Assembly: GCF_007990935.1 (NCBI RefSeq)
Contig: NZ_BJXJ01000017.1
Location: 1 to 64,000 of the forward strand
Direction of reading: 5' to 3'
DNA length: 64,000 nt
Origin: Vibrio sagamiensis NBRC 104589
GTDB lineage: Bacteria > Pseudomonadota > Gammaproteobacteria > Enterobacterales > Vibrionaceae
A program made the translations under genes and the position numbers. Below, piece after piece: positions 41,681 through 51,503 of this stretch. Numbering within the stretch: the first letter of the stretch is position 1; each line of letters opens with the position of its first letter. The notes beneath the pieces were generated by a model. It saw only the letters and a list, made by a program, of their open reading frames with translations. It was not told the DNA's origin and made no database searches.

Positions 41681-43090
41681 ATGTCAGTAGAAAATGTTTT
41701 ATCGCTGATCCAAGAAAACGAAGTTAAGTTTGTGGACTTACGTTTCACAGATACAAAAGGTAAAGAGCAGCATATCTCAATCCCTGCTCACCAAATTGAT
41801 ACTGATTTCTTCGAGGAAGGCAAAATGTTCGATGGTTCCTCCGTTGCAGGCTGGAAAGGCATTAACGAATCAGACATGGTTATGATGCCAGATGCCTCTT
41901 CTGCGGTGCTTGACCCATTCACTGAAGATGCCACGCTAAACATTCGTTGTGATATCCTAGAGCCTGCAACAATGCAAGGCTATGACCGCGATCCTCGTTC
42001 TATCGCCAAGCGTGCAGAAGACTTCATGCGTTCAACAGGCATTGCCGACACCGTACTTATCGGCCCTGAGCCAGAATTCTTCCTATTTGATGATGTGAAG
42101 TTCTCAACAGACATGTCAGGCTCTTTCTTCAAAATTGACGACGTAGAAGCAGCGTGGAACACAGGTTCTGATTACGAAGAAGGTAACAAAGGTCACCGCC
42201 CAGGCATTAAAGGAGGCTACTTCCCAGTTGCTCCTGTCGATTCATCTCAAGATATTCGTTCTGCTATGTGCCTAGTCATGGAAGAAATGGGCCTTGTGGT
42301 TGAAGCGCACCACCATGAAGTAGCAACGGCAGGTCAAAACGAAATCGCTACTCGTTTCAATACGCTAACCACTAAAGCTGACGAAATCCAAATCTACAAG
42401 TACGTGGTGCACAACGTTGCTCACGCATTTGGTAAGACAGCGACATTCATGCCTAAACCACTTGTTGGTGATAACGGCAGCGGTATGCACGTTCACCAAT
42501 CTTTAGCAAAAGACGGTGTGAACCTATTTGCTGGTGATAAATACGGCGGTCTATCCGAGATGGCGCTTTACTACATCGGCGGCATCATCAAGCACGCACG
42601 CGCCATCAACGCATTTGCTAACCCATCGACTAACTCGTACAAGCGTCTTGTACCAGGCTTCGAAGCGCCAGTTATGCTCGCCTACTCAGCACGTAATCGT
42701 TCTGCTTCTATCCGCATCCCAGTAGTACCAAGCCCGAAAGCACGCCGTATCGAAGTGCGTTTCGGTGACCCAGCAGCTAACCCATACCTAGCGTTCGCGG
42801 CAATGCTAATGGCTGGTCTTGATGGCATTAAGAACAAGATCCACCCTGGCGAAGCGATGGACAAAGACCTTTACGACCTACCAGCTGAAGAAGCAGCAGA
42901 GATACCAACAGTTGCATACTCACTGAAAGATGCACTAGAAGAACTCAGCATTGACCGTGAGTTCTTAACGGCAGGCGGCGTATTCTCTGATGACTTTATC
43001 GATTCTTACATTGCATTGAAAGAGCAAGATGTTGAACGCGTCAATATGACCACTCACCCTCTGGAGTTTGAACTGTACTACTCTGTGTAA
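41681..43090 (+). CDS. glnA: Glutamine synthetase, type I
   Basis: Makes glutamine from glutamate, ammonia and ATP and is the main ammonia-assimilation enzyme under nitrogen limitation. The 469-residue product has the beta-grasp N-domain and the catalytic domain, with metal and substrate motifs [32 protein letters not shown] and the [13 protein letters not shown] loop. Tyr398 in [10 protein letters not shown] is the adenylylation site used by GlnE. GGAGG precedes the ATG. Upstream sit an NtrC enhancer and a sigma-54 promoter; downstream are ntrB and ntrC. Confidence 0.97.
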   Translation: MSVENVLSLIQENEVKFVDLRFTDTKGKEQHISIPAHQIDTDFFEEGKMFDGSSVAGWKGINESDMVMMPDASSAVLDPFTEDATLNIRCDILEPATMQGYDRDPRSIAKRAEDFMRSTGIADTVLIGPEPEFFLFDDVKFSTDMSGSFFKIDDVEAAWNTGSDYEEGNKGHRPGIKGGYFPVAPVDSSQDIRSAMCLVMEEMGLVVEAHHHEVATAGQNEIATRFNTLTTKADEIQIYKYVVHNVAHAFGKTATFMPKPLVGDNGSGMHVHQSLAKDGVNLFAGDKYGGLSEMALYYIGGIIKHARAINAFANPSTNSYKRLVPGFEAPVMLAYSARNRSASIRIPVVPSPKARRIEVRFGDPAANPYLAFAAMLMAGLDGIKNKIHPGEAMDKDLYDLPAEEAAEIPTVAYSLKDALEELSIDREFLTAGGVFSDDFIDSYIALKEQDVERVNMTTHPLEFELYYSV

Positions 43091-43153
43091 CCTTGCTGTA
43101 GTGTCACTACTCAAAGTACTAGTGCCACAGCTCAAGGTATAGATACCATTTAA

Positions 43154-43180
43154 GGCTCGCCAGTTTGGTGGGCCTTTTTT
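43154..43180 (+). terminator. Terminator between glnA and glnL
   Basis: GGCTCGCCA pairs with TGGTGGGCC (with one mismatch) and six T follow. It would lower, but need not abolish, read-through into ntrBC. Confidence 0.75.
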
Positions 43181-43331
43181 GCACAGTCTTATCGATTCTC
43201 TATATATCAGCACAACAGATCATCATATGAAGACCTCAAAGCAGTATCACCAGCAAATAAAGTCCTGAAGAGAGTCAGTGTGAACATTTCACTTTTTCTT
43301 ATCGAGTCTATTTGTCATACTTAATTTGCAT

Positions 43332-43348
43332 TGCACCAACTTGGTGCG
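43332..43348 (+). promoter_or_regulatory. NtrC-binding site before glnL
   Basis: TGCACCAACTTGGTGCG is an almost perfect NtrC palindrome, placed about 30-45 bases before the ntrB start. By analogy with the E. coli glnL promoter, it probably lets NtrC repress its own synthesis. Confidence 0.8.
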
Positions 43349-43378
43349 CAGAGGTTTAACAACTCACAAGGACGTTAT

Positions 43379-44425
43379 GTGGATATCAATCTTTCAGATG
43401 TAATTCTCACTAACATGGTTACTGCAACCCTGATTCTGGATGATCAGTTAACCGTTCACTACGCAAATCCAGCCGCAGAGCTGTTGTTTGCACAAAGTGC
43501 GAAGCGTCTTATTGAGCAATCACTCTCACAATTAGTTGAGCATGCTTCACTGGACTTAAGCTTGATCACTCAACCTTTACAAAGTGGCCAAAGCATTACC
43601 GACAGTGATGTGACCTTTATTGTCGATGGCCGACCACTGATGCTCGAAGTGACCATCAGTCCAGTTACGTGGCAAAAACAACTCATGTTGTTGGTTGAGA
43701 TGCGCAAAATCGATCAGCAGAGACGCTTGACCCAAGAACTCAACCAACATGCACAAAGGCAAGCTGCAAAACTCCTTGTACGCGGATTAGCTCATGAAAT
43801 CAAAAACCCGTTAGGCGGCCTGCGCGGTGCGGCTCAGCTTTTAGAAAAACAGTTACCCGACCCGAGCCTTAATGAATATACTCAAATCATTATTGAGCAG
43901 GCCGACCGTTTAAGAGTGCTAGTCGACCGATTACTCGGGCCACAAAAACCGGGCAAGAAAAAGCCACAAAACCTACACCAAATATTGGAAAAAGTCCGTC
44001 AATTGATCGAGTTAGAATCGCATAAGACAATCGACATTGAGCGTGATTATGACCCAAGTTTGCCAGAAATTTTGATGGATGCAGACCAGATTGAGCAAGC
44101 CATGTTGAATATTGTGCGTAACGCAGCACAAGTCCTAACCGAACAACAAGAAAGAAAAATTACGTTAAAAACCAGAACCGTTCATCAAGCGAATATCCAC
44201 GGGCAACGCTGCAAACTTGCTGCAAAAATTGAGATTACCGACAATGGTCCTGGCATTGCACCAGAGCTCAAAGATACCTTGTTCTACCCAATGGTGAGTG
44301 GTCGTCAAGGAGGCACTGGCCTTGGATTATCAATCGCACAAGACATGCTCGATCAGCATCATGGCAAGATAGATGTTGAAAGTTGGCCAGGCCAAACAAG
44401 ATTTACTATTCACTTACCGATATAA
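43379..44425 (+). CDS. glnL: Nitrogen sensor histidine kinase NtrB
   Basis: Soluble kinase/phosphatase for NtrC, controlled by the PII protein. I choose the GTG at 43379 (AAGGACG upstream), giving MDINLSDVILTNM and 348 residues. The frame reaches back to a TTG at 43331 that lies inside the NtrC-binding palindrome and is unlikely. A PAS domain (about 8-105) precedes the H-box RGLAHEIKNPLGG with His139. The ATP-binding domain has the N-box NIVRNAAQ and DNGPGIA/GGTGLGLSIA. It is followed directly by ntrC. Confidence 0.94.
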   Translation: MDINLSDVILTNMVTATLILDDQLTVHYANPAAELLFAQSAKRLIEQSLSQLVEHASLDLSLITQPLQSGQSITDSDVTFIVDGRPLMLEVTISPVTWQKQLMLLVEMRKIDQQRRLTQELNQHAQRQAAKLLVRGLAHEIKNPLGGLRGAAQLLEKQLPDPSLNEYTQIIIEQADRLRVLVDRLLGPQKPGKKKPQNLHQILEKVRQLIELESHKTIDIERDYDPSLPEILMDADQIEQAMLNIVRNAAQVLTEQQERKITLKTRTVHQANIHGQRCKLAAKIEITDNGPGIAPELKDTLFYPMVSGRQGGTGLGLSIAQDMLDQHHGKIDVESWPGQTRFTIHLPI

Positions 44426-44447
44426 AACACAGCGGAGATTTATACAT

Positions 44448-45887
44448 ATGACTAAGGGGTATGTTTGGGTCGTTGATGACGACAGTTCCATTCGCTGGGT
44501 TATGGAGAAGACGCTCTCGAGTGCCAATATTAAATGTGAAACTTACGCGAATAGTGAAAGCGTTCTTGTGGCTCTAGAACGCGAAGTGCCTGACGTTTTA
44601 GTCTCAGATATTCGTATGCCAGGCATCGATGGCTTAGAGCTATTAAAACAGGTTCAACACCGTTACCCTGACTTACCTGTGATCATCATGACTGCTCATT
44701 CCGATTTAGATGCAGCGGTCAATGCTTACCAAAAAGGCGCATTTGAGTACCTGCCCAAACCCTTCGATATAGATGAAGCGCTCAACTTAGTCGAGCGAGC
44801 GATTGCACATTGCCAAGAAACGAAACGTGAACACACTCAAAGCACCGATTTAAAACAAGATACACCTGAAATCATCGGTGAAGCACCAGCAATGCAAGAG
44901 GTATTTCGAGCTATTGGTCGTTTATCACGCTCCTCGATTTCAGTGCTGATTAATGGCGAATCAGGAACGGGTAAAGAGCTCGTCGCCCAAGCATTACACC
45001 GCCATAGTCCAAGAGCCAACCAACCTTTTATCGCCCTCAATATGGCAGCCATCCCTAAAGATCTGATCGAATCTGAGTTGTTTGGTCATGAAAAGGGCGC
45101 ATTTACTGGCGCAAATAGTGTGCGACAGGGCCGATTCGAGCAAGCCAATGGCGGCACTCTGTTTTTGGATGAAATTGGTGATATGCCACTCGATATCCAA
45201 ACTCGTTTGTTAAGAGTCTTGGCTGATGGGCAATTTTATCGTGTCGGTGGTCATTCCCCAATCAAAGTTGATGTACGTATTATTGCAGCCACTCACCAAA
45301 ACCTTGAGCTGCGTGTTAAAGAAGGTGACTTTCGAGAAGATTTATTCCATCGCTTAAACGTGATTCGTGTGCATATCCCCGCTTTAAGGAAGCGTAAACA
45401 AGATATTGAACAGTTAGCTCAACATTTCTTAATTCGCGCTGCTGATGAGCTTGGTGTCGATGTAAAAGCCCTGCACGCTTCCTCAGTGGAAATACTCAAT
45501 CAGCTCGATTGGCCAGGTAACGTGCGGCAATTAGAGAACTTATGTCGTTGGTTAACCGTGATGGCAAGCGGGAGCGAGGTTCTTCCTAGTGATTTACCAA
45601 ACGAGCTTATGGAAGAGCAAAAGGACTCACGAACAATTGAAGAGCACAGTTGGCAAACTCAACTCGCGTCTTGGGCTCGCACAGCATTAAACGAAGGGGA
45701 TACCGAACTGCTTACTTATGCTCTGCCAGAATTCGAACGCATTTTACTCGAAGCCGCTCTAGAACATACCAAAGGTCACAAGCAAGATGCTGCTAAGGCT
45801 CTTGGCTGGGGAAGAAATACACTCACTCGTAAACTCAAAGAACTGTATAAAACCTCTGCGCTCAGTGGATACTCAAACCCTCTGTAG
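44448..45887 (+). CDS. glnG: Nitrogen regulation response regulator NtrC
   Basis: Sigma-54 activator that turns on nitrogen-scavenging genes. The start at ATG 44448 has GCGGAGA upstream; the frame extends into ntrB. The 479 residues show a receiver domain (acidic DDD at 10-12, Asp54 in LVSDIRMPG, Lys in YLPKPF). The AAA+ domain follows (about 140-375; Walker [10 protein letters not shown], sigma-54-contacting GAFTGA loop, Walker [13 protein letters not shown]). A Fis-type helix-turn-helix closes the protein (about 435-470, [20 protein letters not shown]). Confidence 0.96.
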   Translation: MTKGYVWVVDDDSSIRWVMEKTLSSANIKCETYANSESVLVALEREVPDVLVSDIRMPGIDGLELLKQVQHRYPDLPVIIMTAHSDLDAAVNAYQKGAFEYLPKPFDIDEALNLVERAIAHCQETKREHTQSTDLKQDTPEIIGEAPAMQEVFRAIGRLSRSSISVLINGESGTGKELVAQALHRHSPRANQPFIALNMAAIPKDLIESELFGHEKGAFTGANSVRQGRFEQANGGTLFLDEIGDMPLDIQTRLLRVLADGQFYRVGGHSPIKVDVRIIAATHQNLELRVKEGDFREDLFHRLNVIRVHIPALRKRKQDIEQLAQHFLIRAADELGVDVKALHASSVEILNQLDWPGNVRQLENLCRWLTVMASGSEVLPSDLPNELMEEQKDSRTIEEHSWQTQLASWARTALNEGDTELLTYALPEFERILLEAALEHTKGHKQDAAKALGWGRNTLTRKLKELYKTSALSGYSNPL

Positions 45888-46264
45888 AAGGAAGGAAGAC
45901 CTCAGCTCTTCGGCGAGATGCTGCCCCAAATAACGGCAAGATGCTTAAGACAAGTCGAGCATCTTGAGGTTACTTAGCTATATAAGCAATGCATCAATAA
46001 GTTGAATTACTCAATGTCGCTCATCAATACCAGCAATAAGCACCTTGCTGCATCAAACAATCACGCCTAGCAACATCTTCTATTAACACTGACAAAAAAG
46101 TCACAAACAGAGGGGAAATTCCCTACATCATACTGACAATTTTAGCCAGTGTTCTTTATAATTATACCCAGTGACGCTTTACAGTGACTTAAACTCATTC
46201 AGTTAATGGCATTTGAGAATATTTAGAAACGTGCTGGTTAACAACACTGACTTGGACCAACTTC
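45888..46264. other. Non-coding gap between glnG and add
   Basis: Contains a dispersed-repeat-like element at 45958-45985 and the short palindrome GGGAAATTCCC near 46115-46125. Otherwise I see nothing coding. The add promoter must lie in the last 120 bases. Confidence 0.4.
45958..45985 (+). repeat. Dispersed-repeat fragment (CATCTTGAGGTTACTT type)
   Basis: AGCATCTTGAGGTTACTT followed by AGCTATATAAG resembles the fragments at 50868-50884 and 57622-57644. An inverted partner GCAAGATGCT lies just upstream (45937-45946). Confidence 0.45.
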
Positions 46265-47269
46265 ATGATAACTAAAAATCTACCTCTTACCGATTTGCAT
46301 CGCCACCTTGATGGCAACATTCGCACCAAGACCATTTTAGAACTTGGCCAACAGTTTGGTATTGCTCTCCCTGCTTACGATGTTGAGTCACTGACTCCTC
46401 ATGTACAAATTGTTGAAGCAGAGCCCTCTTTGGTGGCGTTTTTGTCAAAACTTGACTGGGGAGTTGCAGTACTTGGTGATTTGGATGCATGCCGAAGAGT
46501 CGCCTATGAAAATGTCGAAGACGCATTGAACGCTCAAATCGATTATGCCGAGCTGCGTTTCTCACCTTACTATATGGCTATGAAGCACTCATTGCCAATT
46601 GCTGGTGTTGTTGAAGCTGTCGTTGATGGTGTCCAATCCGGTATGCGTGATTTTGGCGTAAAAGCCAACTTGATTGGCATCATGAGCCGCACTTTTGGCA
46701 CCAACGCCTGCCAACAAGAGCTGGATGCGATCTTAAGCCAAAAAGACCAAATCGTTGCCGTGGATCTAGCTGGAGATGAGCTTGGCCAACCTGGTGAGCT
46801 TTTTGTTTCTCACTTCAAACAAGTTCGCGATGCGGGCCTTAACGTGACCGTTCACGCTGGAGAGGCCGCTGGAGCAGAAAGCATGTGGCAAGCAATCCAT
46901 GAACTTGGTGCAACACGTATCGGCCACGGAGTGAAAGCTATCCATGACCCTAAACTGATGGATTACCTTGCAGAAAACCGCATTGGTATTGAGTCTTGCC
47001 TGACCTCAAACTTTCAAACCAGTACCGTTGAGTCTCTGGCCAACCACCCTATAAAACAGTTCCTTGATCGCGGCGTACTGGCCTGTTTGAACACCGATGA
47101 TCCCGCGGTAGAAGGCATCGAGTTACCCTACGAATACGAAGTTGCGGCACCAGCCGCTGGCCTCACTCAAGCGCAAATCCGTCAGGCACAAATCAATGGC
47201 CTAGACCTTGCTTTCTTAACTGACAGCGAAAAAGCAGCACTGAAAGAAAAAGTAAAAGATCGCGCATAA
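46265..47269 (+). CDS. add: Adenosine deaminase
   Basis: Converts adenosine and deoxyadenosine to inosine and deoxyinosine in purine salvage. The 334-residue TIM-barrel metal hydrolase shows zinc ligands in LHRHLDGN (12-19), the HAGEAAG catalytic segment (about 197-203), HGVKAIHD and the NTDDPAVEG motif (about 278-286). The N-terminal region and length match gammaproteobacterial Add closely. It is transcribed alone and is convergent with hemN. Confidence 0.96.
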   Translation: MITKNLPLTDLHRHLDGNIRTKTILELGQQFGIALPAYDVESLTPHVQIVEAEPSLVAFLSKLDWGVAVLGDLDACRRVAYENVEDALNAQIDYAELRFSPYYMAMKHSLPIAGVVEAVVDGVQSGMRDFGVKANLIGIMSRTFGTNACQQELDAILSQKDQIVAVDLAGDELGQPGELFVSHFKQVRDAGLNVTVHAGEAAGAESMWQAIHELGATRIGHGVKAIHDPKLMDYLAENRIGIESCLTSNFQTSTVESLANHPIKQFLDRGVLACLNTDDPAVEGIELPYEYEVAAPAAGLTQAQIRQAQINGLDLAFLTDSEKAALKEKVKDRA

Positions 47270-47360
47270 CAATAGACCCAATTCACCGCGAGGTGCCGTG
47301 TTCAGCAAGACAAACTTAGCTCTCACCACCTAAAGGTGTAAGGGGTTTAAAGCAGAAAAT

Positions 47361-47387
47361 AAAATGCCAGCGGTTGCTGGCATTTTT
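47361..47387. terminator. Bidirectional terminator between add and hemN
   Basis: ATGCCAGC and GCTGGCAT flank a 4-base loop, with A-run before and T-run after. Confidence 0.85.
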
Positions 47388-47437
47388 GATGAAAGCGCGC
47401 AGATCAGAAACCTTGGCTGCACGAGAGCTGGTTGGGT

Positions 47438-48829
47438 TTAGATCACTCGGGAAAACTGTTGCTGACGGGCTTTGATACGTAAGTATTTATCAAAGCTCAT
47501 GCAGATATTACGGATCAATAACCGGCCACGTAATGTCACTCGGATTTCGTTCTCATCCATTTCAACTAACTGGTCATTAATAAAAGTGGCCAACAACGCT
47601 AAGTCTTCTTGGAAATAATGCTCAAACTGCACGCCAAATTCAGCTTCAATCACTTTTTTATCTAACTTAAAATTGCAAATCAGCTGTTTGATGACTTCTC
47701 TACGTAGTAAGTCATCTTGGTCTAGAGACACACCCTTCCATAACGCATGGCGTAATTCGTCGACTTGGGCATAGTATTTTTTCAATTCCTTCTGATTCTG
47801 AGCATAAACATCACCAATCATAGAAATTGCCGAGACACCGAAGCCCACCAGATCACATTCACCTTGAGTGGTATAGCCTTGGAAATTACGATGCAGAATA
47901 CCCTCTCGTTGCGCAATTGCCAACTCATCATCAGGCTTAGCAAAGTGATCCATACCAATGAATTGGTAACCAGCCTCAGTTAATGAAGTAATGGTTTCCT
48001 GTAAGATCGCCATTTTCTCTTGCGCTTGTGGTAAATCTTCCTCTTTGATCTTGCGTTGAGCAGCAAAAAGTTGAGGCATATGAGCATAATTAAATATCGA
48101 CAAGCGCCCTGGCTGCATCGTTAATACTTTTTCCAATGTTTGAGCAAACGACGCTTTGGTCTGTTTAGGTAATCCGTAGATTAAATCCAAGTTAGTTGAA
48201 CGAAAGCCAAGTGCTTTAGCATGCTCAACTAAAGCAAAAATAAAGTCTTCATCTTGCTCACGGTTGACCAGCTTCTGCACTTCTTTATTAAAGTCTTGGA
48301 CACCAATACTTAAACGGTTGAAGCCTTCACTACGGAGGTGATCTAATAGTGTCAACTCAATTTCGCGAGGATCCACTTCAATACTGATTTCAGCTTCAGT
48401 ATCGAAGGTGAATTCCTGACGTAATAAATTCATCAAACGGGTAATTTGCTGTGCCGACAGAAAAGTCGGAGTCCCACCCCCAAAATGCAATTGTGTAACC
48501 ATTCTTCCCGCCAGTAACGCCGCACGTTGACGAATTTCATGTTCGAGAGCATCAAGATATTGGTCTGCTTTGTGTGCGTGACGAGTGATAACTTTATTAC
48601 AACCACAGTAGTAACAAAGCTGATGACAAAAAGGGATATGAATGTATAACGACAATGGCCGCTCTGGATATTGAGTACACGCCATATCGTAATCTGAAAT
48701 GGTAAATGCTTCATGAAACTCCAAAGCCGTCGGGTATGAAGTATAGCGAGGACCTGAATAATTGTATTTATTCAAGATCTCTTGATCCCAGACAATTTGC
48801 TGTTTCGATTCAGTAACTTGATTCGACAT
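47438..48829 (-). CDS. hemN: Oxygen-independent coproporphyrinogen III oxidase
   Basis: Radical-SAM enzyme that decarboxylates coproporphyrinogen III to protoporphyrinogen IX without oxygen, for heme synthesis in anaerobic cells. The start at ATG 48829 has GGAAAG 7 bases upstream; the frame extends 7 codons further. The 463 residues include the cluster motif CHQLCYYCGC (Cys68, Cys72, Cys75 plus the HemN-specific extra Cys77), the GGGTPTFL motif and the C-terminal HemN domain. It is an orphan gene on the minus strand, convergent with add. Confidence 0.95.
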   Translation of the reverse strand: MSNQVTESKQQIVWDQEILNKYNYSGPRYTSYPTALEFHEAFTISDYDMACTQYPERPLSLYIHIPFCHQLCYYCGCNKVITRHAHKADQYLDALEHEIRQRAALLAGRMVTQLHFGGGTPTFLSAQQITRLMNLLRQEFTFDTEAEISIEVDPREIELTLLDHLRSEGFNRLSIGVQDFNKEVQKLVNREQDEDFIFALVEHAKALGFRSTNLDLIYGLPKQTKASFAQTLEKVLTMQPGRLSIFNYAHMPQLFAAQRKIKEEDLPQAQEKMAILQETITSLTEAGYQFIGMDHFAKPDDELAIAQREGILHRNFQGYTTQGECDLVGFGVSAISMIGDVYAQNQKELKKYYAQVDELRHALWKGVSLDQDDLLRREVIKQLICNFKLDKKVIEAEFGVQFEHYFQEDLALLATFINDQLVEMDENEIRVTLRGRLLIRNICMSFDKYLRIKARQQQFSRVI

Positions 48830-49010
48830 GATGATACTTTCCGTTAACAACAGGGAGACAGAGGCTACCCAAAAATTCAGAGTGTATTGTGGCTAATACA
48901 ACATTAACTACCATACTTAACAGTGGCATTTTTTTCACTAAAAAACCACAGAACTGCCAGCAGGATCACAGGCTCCTCAAATACAATAAAATTGCCATTA
49001 AGGAATATAA

Positions 49011-49499
49011 CTAGACTATCTTGATATCAATTTTATCATTCAAAGGCTGAATGTTTTTTTGCAATATTTTAAGCTCTTCAATAACCGCATCATTTAAGCG
49101 CGTTTCTGCCTTGTGACGCGTCAAATTTTGCTGCATTCGCTCTTTTTTGGCTAACTGCTGACGCTCTTCACCACGAGCCATATCTTTCACCGTGTGAAAG
49201 AGCTCAGAAATAGCGGGATAAGTGTTATCAAAGTCAACACGCCTCTCACCTTGCACATAATCCATAATGTTATACACACGGATACTGATTTCGGATAAAT
49301 CACATTGACCTTGTATACCAGCTTGGCAAAGCGTATAAACGTTTTCAAAAATATTCGAGTTACGTTTATCTATCGCCAATTTTTGATGTCTAAGCTGCAA
49401 CTCCTTTTGCCTTTTCAATTGCAGAAGAAGGTAACCTGCATAAGAAGCCAGCGCGATAATAATCACAGCACCTGCAGTCGCTAATAAGGTTACGTTCAT
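49011..49499 (-). CDS. DUF2489 family membrane-anchored protein
   Basis: Start at ATG 49499, with AAAGGAT upstream; the frame runs back over the end of yihI. The 162-residue product has one N-terminal transmembrane helix (about 5-25, LLATAGAVIIIALASYAGYLL). A hydrophilic helical domain follows, with conserved-looking CQAGIQGQCDLSEISIRVY (two cysteines) and a charged coiled-coil end. It resembles DUF2489 proteins found next to yihI in Vibrio; the function is unknown. It begins 8 bases after yihI stops, so the pair is likely one transcript. Confidence 0.8.
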   Translation of the reverse strand: MNVTLLATAGAVIIIALASYAGYLLLQLKRQKELQLRHQKLAIDKRNSNIFENVYTLCQAGIQGQCDLSEISIRVYNIMDYVQGERRVDFDNTYPAISELFHTVKDMARGEERQQLAKKERMQQNLTRHKAETRLNDAVIEELKILQKNIQPLNDKIDIKIV

Positions 49500-49506
49500 G
49501 GATGAA

Positions 49507-50046
49507 TTATCCTTTATAATCGTCGAAATTGATGTCTTCGAAATCTGACAGCAAGTCATCGTCATTACGAGTGCCTTTTGCCACAGTAAAGTCCTCTTCT
49601 TCTTGCTCAGGCCCCAACAAGCCTAATTGATTCATCAGTACTTCAATACGGTCAAGTTTCTCATCAACATATTTCTGCAAACCTGTTCCCAAGTTTTCGC
49701 CCGCCTCAATGCGATCGAGCAATACGTTAAGTTGAGCGTCATTTTCCAGCATTTCTAACTCTTGCTGAGCAGACAAACGGCGCTCTTGCTTAGTCATTTT
49801 CTTTACTGGTTCAACAATTAACGGAATCTTTTTCTTGCTGCCCAAACGCGGATCGCGATTTTGCGCGGCGGATTGCTTCTTCTGCTCGTTGACATCAGAA
49901 TTACGACTGCCTTGCTTAAGACCTTTGCGTTTTTTAGCACGCTTACGTAAACGGCCTTCAACATCAGATTCTGTACGATTACGAGTGACAATAAACTCAG
50001 GTGCGCCTGCGGCTCCTGGCTTCCTAGATTTTTTACTACGGCTCAT
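49507..50046 (-). CDS. yihI: Der GTPase-activating protein YihI
   Basis: In E. coli YihI stimulates the GTPase Der and so modulates 50S ribosome assembly. The 179 residues have a strongly basic, disordered N-terminus (MSRSKKSRKPGAAGAPEF; KRAKKRKGLKQGSRN), a central K-K-I-P-L segment and an acidic conserved C-terminal half (MLENDAQLNVLLDRIEAGE; VDEKLDRIEVLMNQLGL). The start immediately follows the methyltransferase stop, with coordinates touching at 50046. Together with the DUF2489 gene they form a three-gene minus-strand unit. Confidence 0.92.
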   Translation of the reverse strand: MSRSKKSRKPGAAGAPEFIVTRNRTESDVEGRLRKRAKKRKGLKQGSRNSDVNEQKKQSAAQNRDPRLGSKKKIPLIVEPVKKMTKQERRLSAQQELEMLENDAQLNVLLDRIEAGENLGTGLQKYVDEKLDRIEVLMNQLGLLGPEQEEEDFTVAKGTRNDDDLLSDFEDINFDDYKG

Positions 50047-50684
50047 TACTGGGGCTTCCTCAGTAAAATTACATCATTACCAATAAATTCGAGTTCGAGA
50101 TTATCTCGCTCAGCTAGGAACTGGAATGTTTCACGGCTGAAGAATGCTACATGAGTGAGATCATTCTTATAATGCCATGTTTGAAAGGCTTCTTTACTCA
50201 TAACCAATTTGGTCATGACGCCAATCCAGCCTCCTGGCTTAACTAAATTCAACCATTGCTTCCACACCACATCGGGGTGGTAGAGGTGTTCTATCACCTC
50301 TGTTGCTGTCATGAAATCATACTGCTTTTCTAACACCGACGTATCTGGGTGGTAGTAAAGGTCATACAATGCCATATCATGGCCCACTTGCTCTAACATG
50401 AGAGACAGGGTTGGGCCAGGTCCACAACCAAAGTCAATCCCTTTGGAGTGTGGACAAATTCGTGCCGCCATTGGCTCAGCTATCCTCGACAAAAAACGTC
50501 GATATCCCATATCTTCAGGATTGTTCTCATGCAGATCATAGTGTGCTTTTTCTGTTTCCGCATCCAAGCGTTGACTTGGGTTGACGAAAACTAACTGACA
50601 CCTTGTACATTGGAGGTATACTCGATTCGTATCTTCAATGTAATATTCCGTGCGCTGATTCTGGCATAAAGGGCAAGTATGCAT
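50046..50684 (-). CDS. Class I SAM-dependent methyltransferase with zinc-ribbon N-terminus
   Basis: The 212-residue product starts with a two-CxxC zinc ribbon (CPLC at 4-7 and CTRC at about 27-30). It continues with a Rossmann-type methyltransferase: SAM motif GIDFGCGPGPTLSLML (about 82-97), then FMTATEVIEHLYHPD and KPGGWIGVMTKL. The substrate is unknown. Similar proteins (Methyltransf_23) act on sugars or small molecules, but I see no basis to choose. It overlaps the yihI start by one base and lies downstream of the Csr-type RNA. Confidence 0.85.
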   Translation of the reverse strand: MHTCPLCQNQRTEYYIEDTNRVYLQCTRCQLVFVNPSQRLDAETEKAHYDLHENNPEDMGYRRFLSRIAEPMAARICPHSKGIDFGCGPGPTLSLMLEQVGHDMALYDLYYHPDTSVLEKQYDFMTATEVIEHLYHPDVVWKQWLNLVKPGGWIGVMTKLVMSKEAFQTWHYKNDLTHVAFFSRETFQFLAERDNLELEFIGNDVILLRKPQ

Positions 50685-50867
50685 GCTGACTTCCTCAAAC
50701 AGGGATGCGAAACATACCAGAAAGTGATGCTATATTGGAGAGCTCTTGGGTGTTTTTTCAACAATTATTGTCAAAAAAATTATTTTCATTGTCATCAATA
50801 ATAAAACGATTACAAGATATTTACCTTAGCACAACATCATCAAGGCAAGTTAGCTCACTGAGCTCTA

Positions 50868-50884
50868 CATCTTGAAGTTACTGG
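50868..50884 (+). repeat. Dispersed-repeat fragment (CATCTTGAAGTTACT)
   Basis: ACATCTTGAAGTTACTG matches the core of the elements at 45958-45985 and 57622-57644. It sits just beyond the Csr RNA terminator. Confidence 0.4.
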
Positions 50885-50903
50885 TTGTAAGGTTTAATGA
50901 AGC

Positions 50904-51238
50904 AAAAAAAAACGGCAGATTAGGCTGCCGATTTCTGATTGCTATTGAAAATAGCTAAATAAGGTTGCATCGATAAGATGCTCCAACGATCCTGTTATTT
51001 TTTATGCTTTCCCTGCCAGCCATGTTGTTCTTCATCTTCCTGATGAGTTTTGGCTATCCTTTTACTTCCTGTCTACTGAGCTCTTCCTGAGCTTGATCCT
51101 TTTCATTGTCTAAACCATCAGACGAGATGACCATCCATATCAAGTAAGCTTCCTACTTACCTTGAGCTCTTTATCGCCACTATTTTTATAAATAGCTCTT
51201 CCTTAGCTTGAGTTCTGCTGTTCAGTATCCGTTGAACA
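50904..51238 (-). ncRNA. csrC: CsrB/CsrC-family regulatory RNA
   Basis: On the minus strand this roughly 335-base segment contains about twelve GGA motifs, many as AGGA in predicted loops (CAGGAAG, AAGGAAGAGC, GTAGGAAGC, CAGGAAGAGC, AAGGATAG, CAGGATC). These are the hallmark of RNAs that titrate the translational regulator CsrA. It ends in a terminator (CGGCAG/CTGCCG, nine T, 50904-50930). A promoter TTGCTG-N16-TAAAGT places the start near 51238. E. coli csrC lies between yihA (engB) and yihI, the same neighbourhood, so the position supports the call. No coding frame fits. Confidence 0.85.
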
Positions 51239-51244
51239 AATACC

Positions 51245-51272
51245 ACTTTACTTCTTTAGCGAAAATCAGCAA
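51245..51272 (-). promoter_or_regulatory. Promoter of the Csr-type RNA
   Basis: On the minus strand TTGCTG (-35), 16 bases, and TAAAGT (-10, 51245-51250). Further upstream (51373-51390) TGTGAG-N6-GCTATA faintly resembles the VarA/GacA box TGTAAG-N6-CTTACA. Confidence 0.5.
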
Positions 51273-51436
51273 GTTAGCCATCTACAATTATTTATAAAAA
51301 ATTAGCAAACAAATTAAATGTCGATTTATTTCAATAATTTAAGAGTCAAAAGATAGAATTATCTGATTCAGGTATAGCGGATCTCTCACAAGCTTTAAGC
51401 AAGGTCTCTCATTACTGATTATTTTATTATCGTTTT

Positions 51437-51461
51437 GTAGTGGGGCAAAGTGCCCCACTAC
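51437..51461. other. Perfect 11-bp inverted repeat after cytochrome c4 gene
   Basis: GTAGTGGGGCA and TGCCCCACTAC flank a 3-base loop. Neither side has a proper T-run, so it may be a transcript-stabilising or weak terminating hairpin at the end of the cytochrome c4 mRNA. Confidence 0.7.
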
Positions 51462-51503
51462 AATTGAGGGTATTGTAGTCAAAAAGAGAGTGAAGATAGA
51501 TAA

